Of a stretch of DNA of 35,550 bases, positions 7,846-14,716 are shown piece by piece. Position 1 is the first letter of the stretch, and each line of letters begins with the position of its first letter. This DNA is from Amycolatopsis kentuckyensis. Its GTDB lineage: Bacteria > Actinomycetota > Actinomycetes > Mycobacteriales > Pseudonocardiaceae. A model generated the notes under the pieces. The model made no database searches. It was not told the origin of the DNA and was given only the letters and a program-made list of their open reading frames with translations. Both the position numbers and the translations under genes were made by a program. The DNA lies in the NCBI RefSeq assembly GCF_002155975.1, contig NZ_MUMI01000407.1, forward strand, positions 1-35,550. The letters run 5' to 3'.

Positions 7846-9129
7846 TCTCGCCGGCACCGGCGGCCGCTGCGCGGCGAAAATCTTGACCAGCTCGGGGATC
7901 GCGTAGCGCCCGGCGACGTCCGCACGCCGGAGGAGCCCGGCATCCACAATGGACTCCAGGAGCTCGTCGGCGGTCTCGACGACGACCCCCATCGCCGCGG
8001 CGATGCGCGCCGGTGTCGTCCAGGCCGCGCCGTTCGTCCCGAAGTGGTGGACGGCCGCCCGTCCCGCGGCGGGGAGGCTTTCGTACGCCGCGGCGAACCG
8101 GTCGCGGACGTTGACGTCCCCGACGCTGAGGCTGTCCAGCAGCCGTTCGCGGCCGGAAAGCCGGCCGGCCATCGCGGCGATCGGCCATTCCGGCCGCGCC
8201 GCGATCTTGCGCCCGATGATGCTGACGGCCAGCGGCAGATCCCCGCACCGTGCGGCGATCGCGTCCGCGGCGGCGTGCTCCGCGCGGATCCGCTGTTCGC
8301 CGGCGATCTTCCCGAGCAACGCCAGCGATTCCGCACGGGCGAAGGCGGTCAGTTCGACCCGGTGCGCGTCCTCCAGGGCCGGCAGCCGGGCGCGGCTGGT
8401 CACCACGACCTGGCTGTGTGCCGTCCGGCCGAGCAGCGGGCGCACCTGCGCCTCGGTGCCGGCGCCGGTCAGCAGGACGAACAGGCGGTGTTCGGCCAGC
8501 AGCGACCGGTACAGGTCGACCCGGTGCGCCGGGTCTTCGGGCACGAGGTGGGCCGGTACGCCGAGGGCGCGCAGGAAGCCCCGCACGATGCCGTCGGTGG
8601 AGCGGGTGCCCGTTCCACCGTCGCCGAGGTCGGCGTAGAGCTGCCCGTCCGGGAAGTCCGCGGCGACCTGCTCGGCCAGCCGCAACGCGAAGACGGTTTT
8701 CCCGGTGCCGATCGGCCCGGTGACGAGCACCGGCGGCTTCCCCGGCCCGCTCGCCGCGGCCGCGTCCGCCAGCTCCGGTTGCCGGCCGACGAAGGTTCTC
8801 GAGCCGGGTGGTAGTTGAGCCGGCCGGACGGCCTTGGTGCGCGACTTCGGTGGTTCGTCCTCCCCCTTCTGGCCGGCGATGCTCCGCCAGCGCCGTTCCC
8901 ACGCGGCGCGGTCCCCGCCGCAAGCGGACACGAAGGCCAGCGTCACGGCCAAGGTGGGCAGCCGCCGGCCGCTGGCGGCACTGGACAGCACGGACGGCGC
9001 GAAGTGCGCGGCCCGGGCGAGTTCCCGGTAGCTGGCGTTCCCGGCCCGGCTCCGCAGCACCCGCAGTTCGTGAGCGAAGGCGGCGATCGGTCCGGCGGTG
9101 AGGTCCAGCGGGCGTTCTGGCCGACCCAT
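7825..9129 (-). CDS. XRE-type regulator with degenerate STAND (NB-ARC) domain
   Basis: 434 aa. An N-terminal helix-turn-helix (about 15-65, SYRELARAAHFAPSVLSSAASG) is followed by a linker and an NB-ARC ATPase. Walker A GPIGTGKT is intact at 138-145. Where the two other STAND proteins of this window have the Walker B sequence LLDNA/VLDNA, this one has LLTGAG (219-224), so the Walker B Asp is lost. The protein ends soon after the winged-helix part of NB-ARC and has no TPR sensor. Start ATG 9129 follows AGGGAG (9135-9140). STAND regulators use nucleotide state as an on/off switch; without the Asp this one may bind but not hydrolyse ATP. It lies upstream of the MFS/ATP-grasp operon in the same direction (150-bp gap) and may control it; this is inference. 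Confidence 0.8.
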   Translation of the reverse strand: MGRPERPLDLTAGPIAAFAHELRVLRSRAGNASYRELARAAHFAPSVLSSAASGRRLPTLAVTLAFVSACGGDRAAWERRWRSIAGQKGEDEPPKSRTKAVRPAQLPPGSRTFVGRQPELADAAAASGPGKPPVLVTGPIGTGKTVFALRLAEQVAADFPDGQLYADLGDGGTGTRSTDGIVRGFLRALGVPAHLVPEDPAHRVDLYRSLLAEHRLFVLLTGAGTEAQVRPLLGRTAHSQVVVTSRARLPALEDAHRVELTAFARAESLALLGKIAGEQRIRAEHAAADAIAARCGDLPLAVSIIGRKIAARPEWPIAAMAGRLSGRERLLDSLSVGDVNVRDRFAAAYESLPAAGRAAVHHFGTNGAAWTTPARIAAAMGVVVETADELLESIVDAGLLRRADVAGRYAIPELVKIFAAQRPPVPARFPGRRE

Positions 9130-9405
9130 GCCATCTCCCTCTGCCTGAGCTCATTGCTAAAGGGGCAACGAGCTTTACCACAGATACAAAGGGAAATCGG
9201 GCCGTCGCGGATGGCCCGATCGGCGTAACCCGGATGGCAGGAAACGACGCCGTTTTTCCGGTCACCGCAGCGGTCCTCGGCACTACGGTGGGCACCACCG
9301 CCCGGCGATCAGCCGTCGATTCCGGCCGGGACAACGCCTTTCGCGCGGCCAGCACGGTGTATCACGGCGCTCCCCGGCGGCTCTGCACGCCGAGGAGGAA
9401 ACACG
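9130..9405. promoter_or_regulatory. Divergent regulatory region with dyad
   Basis: A 276-bp gap between divergent genes. The imperfect inverted repeat GAGCTCATTGC (9147-9157) / GCAACGAGCTT (9165-9175) lies immediately upstream of the STAND start and is a candidate autoregulatory operator. The stretch 9155-9200 is less GC-rich than its surroundings. No convincing -35/-10 pair was identified for the lipoprotein gene. Confidence 0.4.
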
Positions 9406-10008
9406 ATGAACCTGTTCCGTTCGCGCCGCGCGATCGTGCTGCTGGCCCTCGGGGTGGCCGGCTGCGCGACCCCGGCCGTCCCCGATGCGCCGAGCAGCAC
9501 CGGCCCGGACGCCACCACGACCGAATCCCCGCCGCCGACCCCCGGCACCGAACCGAGCGGCCCGGAGCGGCCGCGGACTGGTGACCACGAGGTCGCGATC
9601 TCGATCCCCGAACTGCCGATCGGCGGGAACGCCGACCCCGCGGGGGCCGGGAAACTGTGTGCGACCGCGAGCTGGCTGCAGCCGGACGCGTTGCCGGACG
9701 GCGGCGTCACGGTCACCCGGATCTGGGCCGATCCACCGGACGGCTTCCACGTCGGCGGCAGCTGCGGCGGGCTCCGCGGGTGCGCCTCGTACACCTTCCG
9801 CCCGGGTGGCGGCCAATGCTCGGTCACGATCACCGGGCCCGGGACCGCCGGGGGCGCGCAGCTGAAGTTCGCCGGCCGCTTCCCCTGCGCGCCCGGGCGG
9901 GAAAGCTCGTGCCGGGAGCTGACGGCCCGGATCAACCCGGGGGCGATCGGCCTGCCCGAGCCGGAGGAGACCACCGAACCGGAGTCCTCGCCGAGCGCGA
10001 CCGGCTGA
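9406..10008 (+). CDS. Secreted lipoprotein of unknown function
   Basis: 200 aa. A type II signal peptide MNLFRSRRAIVLLALGVAGC has a lipobox ending GVAGC, so Cys20 should be lipidated and the protein anchored on the outer face of the membrane. A Pro/Thr/Ser-rich spacer (about 21-58) leads to a compact domain with several Cys residues (KLCATAS, GSCGGLRGCASY, GQCSV, FPCAPGRESSC) that could form disulfides, and then an acidic Ser/Thr/Pro tail. A very good ribosome site GAGGAGG (9392-9398) precedes ATG 9406. The next gene starts one base after the stop, so the two probably act together. I do not recognise a family. Confidence 0.8.
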   Translation: MNLFRSRRAIVLLALGVAGCATPAVPDAPSSTGPDATTTESPPPTPGTEPSGPERPRTGDHEVAISIPELPIGGNADPAGAGKLCATASWLQPDALPDGGVTVTRIWADPPDGFHVGGSCGGLRGCASYTFRPGGGQCSVTITGPGTAGGAQLKFAGRFPCAPGRESSCRELTARINPGAIGLPEPEETTEPESSPSATG

Positions 10009-10009
10009 C

Positions 10010-10894
10010 GTGGCGGAAGAACCCGGCCGGCTGGAACGGCTCGTCGAGGCGGGCAAGGCCGTCATCCCGCCGCTGACGCTGCTCAGCGCGCTGCTGTTCT
10101 ACTTCGGCTACGTCTCGGCGCGTTCGCAGTACGAGTACTTCGGCGTCGACGTCGACACGATCGGGCTGGGCACGCAGGACTACATCATGCGCAGCCCGCA
10201 GCCCCTGCTGACGCCGCTGCTGGTGTTCGCGGCGGCCGGCGCCGGCTCGGTCGCGGTGCACGCGGCCGTCCGGCGCCGGATCCACCCCGGGGCCGCCGCC
10301 CGGACGGTCCGCCGGATGCGCCGGCTGGGCCGCGCCGCGCTGGTCGCCGGGCTGGTCGCCCTGACGGGTGGTCTCCTGCTGCTCCTGGGCTACCCGTTCC
10401 TGCGCGACTGGCGGTGGTACGGACTGGTGACCCCGCTGCTGATCGCGGTGGGCGGCACGTTGTCCGGCTCCGGGGCGGCCCTCGGCCGGCTCCTGCGTCC
10501 CGCGGTCCCGGCGACGCCGTTCCGCCGGACTTCGACGGTGCTCGTCTCTTTCGTCGTCGCGGTCAGCGCGTTCTGGATGACCGCCACCGTGGCGCAGTGG
10601 TCCGGCCGGGGACTGGCGATGGACCAGGCGAATCGCCTCGGCCGGCTGCCCAGCGTCATCCTCGACACGAAAGAAAGCCTGTTCCTGCGCAGTCCCGGCG
10701 TCCAGGAAACGAAACTGCCGGCGTCGGACGGGCAGACGTTCCACTACCGGTACCGGAACCTGCGGCTGCTGATCCACGGCAAGGACCGGATGTTCCTGGT
10801 CGCCGACAAGTGGTCGGCGAGCAATGCGACGATCATCGTCCCGCTCGACGGCTCGGTGCGCGTCCAGTTCCAGTTCCAGAACCAGCCGCCGTGA
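10010..10894 (+). CDS. Polytopic membrane protein, unknown function
   Basis: 294 aa starting at GTG 10010, one base after the lipoprotein stop. About five hydrophobic segments are visible: near 18-38 (LTLLSALLFYFGYVSA), 64-86, 107-128, 137-156 and 173-195. A soluble C-terminal part of about 95 residues follows and includes QTFHYRYRNLRLLIHGKDR. The first loop has GVDVDTIGLGTQDYIMRSPQP. No enzymatic motif is recognised. Coupling with the lipoprotein suggests a two-part envelope assembly. The gene is convergent with the sigma-factor gene, only 24 bp away. Confidence 0.78.
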   Translation: MAEEPGRLERLVEAGKAVIPPLTLLSALLFYFGYVSARSQYEYFGVDVDTIGLGTQDYIMRSPQPLLTPLLVFAAAGAGSVAVHAAVRRRIHPGAAARTVRRMRRLGRAALVAGLVALTGGLLLLLGYPFLRDWRWYGLVTPLLIAVGGTLSGSGAALGRLLRPAVPATPFRRTSTVLVSFVVAVSAFWMTATVAQWSGRGLAMDQANRLGRLPSVILDTKESLFLRSPGVQETKLPASDGQTFHYRYRNLRLLIHGKDRMFLVADKWSASNATIIVPLDGSVRVQFQFQNQPP

Positions 10895-10915
10895 CCGCGG
10901 GAACGCATTCCGCGG
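10895..10915. terminator. Short hairpin between convergent genes
   Basis: CCGCGGGAA / TTCCGCGG with a CGCA loop gives an 8-bp stem with one bulged G. It fills the gap between the convergent stops at 10894 and 10919. It is short and has no T-run, so it is only a candidate terminator. Confidence 0.4.
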
Positions 10916-10918
10916 GTA

Positions 10919-11524
10919 TCAAGCGGTGGCCCGCCCGCTCCGGGAAGTGTGCCCAGGAAAATCCGGCCGCTCGGCGGCCACCAGCGCGACGATCGCCGGA
11001 GTGTTGCGCACCCGCGCCAGGCACCGGGCGCGCGTCGGGCCGATCGAGCCGATCGGGATTCCCAGCGTCGCGCTGATTTCCCGGTAGGACCTCGGCGGGT
11101 CGTCGAACAGCAGCGACAGCAGCTCCCGGTCCGGCCGGGACAGCTGGGCGCAGGCCGCGCGGGCGGCGACCAGGCGTTCGGCTCCGATCACCGTGGCGTC
11201 GGACGCGGGGCCCTCCGGATCGGCGAACATCGCGCCGTCGGTGGGGATCTGCCGGGTGCGGTGGCGCAGCAGCCGCAGGCACTCGTGCCGGGCGGTGGTG
11301 CGCAGCCAGCCGGGCAGCGCGTCCGGTTCGCGGATCTGCGCCAGGTTCGCCACCAGCCGCAGCCACACCGCGCCGCTGATGTCCTGGGCGTCCGCGCCGG
11401 TGATCCGGTGCTGCCGGCACACCGCGTGGATCAGCGAAGAATAGCGGGCGACCAGCTCCCGCCAAGCCCATTCCGCACCTCGGGCCGCATTTTCCAGCAA
11501 TCGGGCCGGCGACTCTTCCCGCAT
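10919..11524 (-). CDS. ECF-like RNA polymerase sigma factor
   Basis: 201 aa. Sigma region 2 is seen at about 20-90 (RYSSLIHAVCRQHRITGADAQD, then AVWLRLVANL and LPGWLRTTARHECLRLLR). Region 4 follows at about 120-180 (LSRPDRELLSLLFDDPPRSYREISATLGIPIGSIGPTRARCLARVR), the helix-turn-helix for -35 recognition. Regions 1 and 3 are absent, as in ECF factors. The start ATG 11524 has a strong AGGAGGA (11531-11537) ribosome site; the longer open frame upstream is shadow. No anti-sigma factor is adjacent. It is divergent from the SARP regulator (135-bp shared promoter region), so it may help switch on the precursor/radical-SAM operon. Targets are unknown. Confidence 0.85.
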   Translation of the reverse strand: MREESPARLLENAARGAEWAWRELVARYSSLIHAVCRQHRITGADAQDISGAVWLRLVANLAQIREPDALPGWLRTTARHECLRLLRHRTRQIPTDGAMFADPEGPASDATVIGAERLVAARAACAQLSRPDRELLSLLFDDPPRSYREISATLGIPIGSIGPTRARCLARVRNTPAIVALVAAERPDFPGHTSRSGRATA

Positions 11525-11582
11525 GGTCCCTCCTCCTACTCGACGGTTCCCGGGTTCACGATTTCGCCACGCCCTGTACGCC

Positions 11583-11601
11583 GACCTTGCAGAGACCTTG
11601 C
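11583..11601 (+). promoter_or_regulatory. Candidate SARP box, 11-bp direct repeat
   Basis: GACCTTGC occurs at 11583-11590 and again at 11594-11601, exactly 11 bp apart. SARP proteins (ActII-ORF4, DnrI type) are known to bind short direct repeats spaced by one helical turn near the -35 position, about 8 bp from the -10. Here CAGCAT at 11610-11615 would be the -10. It lies 59 bp before the SARP start, which suggests autoregulation. Confidence 0.5.
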
Positions 11602-11659
11602 GGTGGGAGCAGCATCGACGTCGCCGGTTCGGACGTGTCGAGCACGGGGAGTCCGCCGC

Positions 11660-14431
11660 ATGGAATTTCGGCTGTTCGGGGAGGTGCAGCTGCGCGTCGC
11701 GGGCGAGCCGCTGGACGTCGGAACACCGCGCCGGCAGGCCGTTCTCGCCGCATTGGCCGTCGATGCCGGGCGCCCGGTTCCGATCGAGACGCTGATCGAC
11801 CGGGTTTGGGGCGAAAATCCCCCGGGAGAAGCGCGCAATGTGGTCTATTCCCACCTGAGCCGAATACGCCGGCTCCTCGATCGGGTGACGGAACTGACCG
11901 GCACCCCGGCCGGGCTCACCCGGAAAACCGCGGGTTACGTGCTGGAAATCGACCCGGGTGTCGTCGACCTGCACCGGTTCGCCCACCTGGTCGAGCAGGG
12001 GAACGACGTTCGCGCCCCCGACGCCGACCGGGCCGCGGCGCTGTCCGAGGCCCTGCGCGGCTGGCGGGGGGCGCCGCTGGCCGGCCTCCACGGCGACTGG
12101 GCCGAGCGGGTCCGCACGACCTGGCACCGCCGCCGGCTCGACGCGGCGGTGACCTGGGGTGAGCTGGAGCTGCGGCTCGGCCGGACCGGCGCGGTCCTGG
12201 ACGCGCTGTCCGAGCTGGCGGCGGAGTACCCGCTCGCGGAACCGCTCGAAGCGCTGCTCATGCGCGCGCTGCACGCCGCGGGGCGCGATGCGGAGGCCCT
12301 CGAACGCTACGCCGCCGTCCGGACCCGGCTCGCCGACGCGCTCGGCACCGATCCCGGCGCCGAGCTGCGGGCGCTGCACGGCGAGCTCCTGCGGGGCGAG
12401 CCGGCGCCCGGGCCGCGGGCCGCCCCCGCCGTCACCCCGGCGCAGCTGCCCCCGGACACGCCGGGGTTCGCGGGCCGGGAACGGGCGTTGCGGCGCCTCG
12501 ACGAGATCAAGGGCGAGCTGTCCCCCGCGCCGCGGATCGTCGTGCTGTCGGGCACCGCCGGGGTCGGCAAGACCGCGCTGGCGCTGCACTGGGCGCACGC
12601 GGCGGCCGGCGACTTCCCCGGCGGCCAGCTGTACGTGAACCTGCGCGGCTTCGATCCGACCGGGTCACCGGTGGCCCCGGCCGACGCCGTGCGCGGCTTC
12701 CTCGAAGCCCTCGACGTCCCGGACGACCGGATCCCCCGCACCCTGGACGCCCAGGCCGGCCTGTACCGGACGCTGCTGGCGAACCGGCGCGTCCTGGTCG
12801 TGCTGGACAACGCCCGGGACGCCGGCCAGGTGCGTCCGCTGCTGCCGGGTGCGCCGGGCAGCGTGGTGCTGGTGACCAGCCGCGACCAGCTCACCGGTCT
12901 GGTCACGGCGGGCGCGCGTCCGCTCGCCGTCGATCTCCTGGACACCGCGGAGGCGCGTGCGCTGCTGCGCGGGCGGATCGGCGTGGACCGGATCGCGGCC
13001 GAACCCGCCGCGGCCGACGAGATCATCGCCCTGTGCGCCCACCTGCCCCTGGCCCTCGCGGTGGTGGCGGCCCGCGCGGCGATCCACCCCGGGTTCGGGC
13101 TGGCGGTGCTGGCCGGCCAGCTGCGGGACGCGCACGGCCTCGACGAGTTCGCCGCCACCGACCCGGCGACCGACCCCCGCGCGGTGTTCTCCTGGTCGTA
13201 CCTGCGCCTGGACCCCGCGGCGGCCCGGCTGTTCCGCCTCCTCGGCCTGCACCCCGGCCCGGACATCGCCGCGCCGGCGGCGGCGAGCCTGGCCGGCCTG
13301 CCCGCCGGGCGGACCCGGGTGCTGCTGACCGAGCTGGCGAACGCGCACCTGATCGCCGAGCCCGCTCCCGGTCGGTACACGCTGCACGACCTGCTGCGCG
13401 CCTACGCCGCGGAGCTGGCGTACGAGGAGGAGTCCCCGGCCGGGCGCGAAGCGGCTGTCCACCGGATGCTCGGCCACTACGCCCACACCGCGTACCTCGC
13501 CGACGGGTTCCTCGACCCCCGCCTGGAGGTACCACCCGAGCTGACCCCGCTCCCCCAGGGAGCCGAGCCCGAACGGATCACCGACCACCGCCGGGCGCTG
13601 GCGTGGTTCGAGGCCGAGCACCGGGTGCTGCTGCAGGTCGTGCACGCGGGTGCCGAGTTCGACGTCCGGGTCTGGGAGCTCGCCTGGTCGATGCAGCGGT
13701 TCCTGTTGCGGCGAGGATATTGGCACGACGAAGGAGAAGTGCTCACCGAGGCGCTGGCCGCCGCAGGTCGCCTCGGCGACGAGCGCAAGCAGGCGTTCGC
13801 GCACCTGCACCTGGGCGTCACGCACGCCCGGTTCGGCAGGCACGCCGAAGCCGAGGGCGATCTACGAGCCGCGCTGCGCTTGTACCGCGCGAGTGACGAC
13901 GCCATCGGACAGGCCTACACCCACCGGCAATTCGCCTGGCTGCTGGACAAGCAGGGAGCCGTCGCCGACGCGCTTCGGCACGCGGAGCGGGCTCTGGAGC
14001 TGTTCGGCGCAGCCGGGCACCAGGCGGGCCAGGCGACGGCGCTCAACGCGGTCGGCTGGTTCCACACCTTGTCCGGTGCGCACGCCTCGGCCATCGAATA
14101 CTGCCGGCGGGCCCTCGACCTGCAGGCGCTCCTCGGCGACCGGATGGGCGCGGCCCAGAGCTGGCACAGCATCGCCCGCGCCCACCAGCAGCTCGGCGAC
14201 CACAGCCAGGCGATCGCCTGCTACGAGAACGCGCTGGAACTCGTGGACGGCAACGGGAACCTCCTGATGGAGGCGCGCGTGCTCATCGATCTCGCGAACC
14301 TCCGCCGGGAACTGGGCGATGTCGAGTCCGCCCGCACCGGCTGGCAGCGGGCCCACGACATCCTCGCGCACCTCGCTCATCCGGAAGCCGACGAGGTACG
14401 CACGAGGATCGCAGAAGTACACAGTGGATAG
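11660..14431 (+). CDS. SARP-STAND-TPR pathway regulator (AfsR-like)
   Basis: 923 aa. Domain order: OmpR-type winged helix (about 1-95, MEFRLFGEVQLRVAGEPLDVGTP at the start), bacterial transcriptional activation domain (about 97-245), NB-ARC ATPase (Walker A GTAGVGKT at 298-305, Walker B VLVVLD ending at Asp383), winged helix (about 530-620), then TPR repeats (about 690-920, for example DALRHAERALELFGAAGHQ). This is the AfsR architecture: a transcription activator held off by an ATP-dependent switch and a TPR sensor. ATG 11660 is chosen because it begins the first strand of the SARP domain; GGGGA lies about 9 nt upstream. Only 21 bp separate its stop from the precursor gene, so regulator, precursor and radical SAM enzyme are probably on one transcript. 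It is a good candidate for the cluster-situated activator. Confidence 0.9.
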   Translation: MEFRLFGEVQLRVAGEPLDVGTPRRQAVLAALAVDAGRPVPIETLIDRVWGENPPGEARNVVYSHLSRIRRLLDRVTELTGTPAGLTRKTAGYVLEIDPGVVDLHRFAHLVEQGNDVRAPDADRAAALSEALRGWRGAPLAGLHGDWAERVRTTWHRRRLDAAVTWGELELRLGRTGAVLDALSELAAEYPLAEPLEALLMRALHAAGRDAEALERYAAVRTRLADALGTDPGAELRALHGELLRGEPAPGPRAAPAVTPAQLPPDTPGFAGRERALRRLDEIKGELSPAPRIVVLSGTAGVGKTALALHWAHAAAGDFPGGQLYVNLRGFDPTGSPVAPADAVRGFLEALDVPDDRIPRTLDAQAGLYRTLLANRRVLVVLDNARDAGQVRPLLPGAPGSVVLVTSRDQLTGLVTAGARPLAVDLLDTAEARALLRGRIGVDRIAAEPAAADEIIALCAHLPLALAVVAARAAIHPGFGLAVLAGQLRDAHGLDEFAATDPATDPRAVFSWSYLRLDPAAARLFRLLGLHPGPDIAAPAAASLAGLPAGRTRVLLTELANAHLIAEPAPGRYTLHDLLRAYAAELAYEEESPAGREAAVHRMLGHYAHTAYLADGFLDPRLEVPPELTPLPQGAEPERITDHRRALAWFEAEHRVLLQVVHAGAEFDVRVWELAWSMQRFLLRRGYWHDEGEVLTEALAAAGRLGDERKQAFAHLHLGVTHARFGRHAEAEGDLRAALRLYRASDDAIGQAYTHRQFAWLLDKQGAVADALRHAERALELFGAAGHQAGQATALNAVGWFHTLSGAHASAIEYCRRALDLQALLGDRMGAAQSWHSIARAHQQLGDHSQAIACYENALELVDGNGNLLMEARVLIDLANLRRELGDVESARTGWQRAHDILAHLAHPEADEVRTRIAEVHSG

Positions 14432-14452
14432 TCACCGAAAAGGAGAAGCCCC

Positions 14453-14716
14453 ATGTCCGAATTCGCCACCCTGTGGCCGAAGATCAAAGAACTCACGGAG
14501 GACCTGCCGGAGCCGCAGAAGGAGCTGCTGGCCGCCATATTCTGGCTCGCCTGGGCGGCGACCGCGCAGGAGAAGGCGCTCGAAGAAGGCTTCGTCGACT
14601 CGTTCACGCCGGAGCAAGCGACGTTGCTCCAGCAGTATTCCTCCGGCAGCGGAGCGGTGGTCGCGGTGCCCCGGCTGATCAAGGCCTCCTCCATCAGAGC
14701 GGGAACCCGGCCGTGA
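14453..14716 (+). CDS. Putative RiPP precursor peptide
   Basis: 87 aa, with AAGGAGAAG (14440-14448) as a strong ribosome site. The N-terminal two thirds look like an acidic, helical leader (LWPKIKELTEDLPEPQKE, an aromatic/Ala helix AAIFWLAWAATAQEKA, then FVDSFTPEQATLLQQY). A Gly/Ser hinge (SSGSG, about 63-67) leads to a basic, branched-chain-rich tail AVVAVPRLIKASSIRAGTRP that would be the core. There is no Cys anywhere, which excludes lanthionine, sactipeptide or disulfide chemistry. Val, Ile, Leu, Pro, Ser and Lys side chains are the possible sites for modification. The stop overlaps the radical SAM start (GTGA), so the two are translationally coupled. Precursor status is inferred from size, composition and this coupling; a small accessory protein is the alternative. 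Confidence 0.68.
   Translation: MSEFATLWPKIKELTEDLPEPQKELLAAIFWLAWAATAQEKALEEGFVDSFTPEQATLLQQYSSGSGAVVAVPRLIKASSIRAGTRP

Noticed and set aside
7676..9355. Extension of the MFS frame upstream of 7675
   Set aside because: The added residues overlap the STAND gene in another frame and are low-complexity; GTG 7675 has a good ribosome site.
12307..13380. Minus-strand open frame inside the SARP gene
   Set aside because: Ser/Arg-rich antisense shadow with no start context or family pattern.
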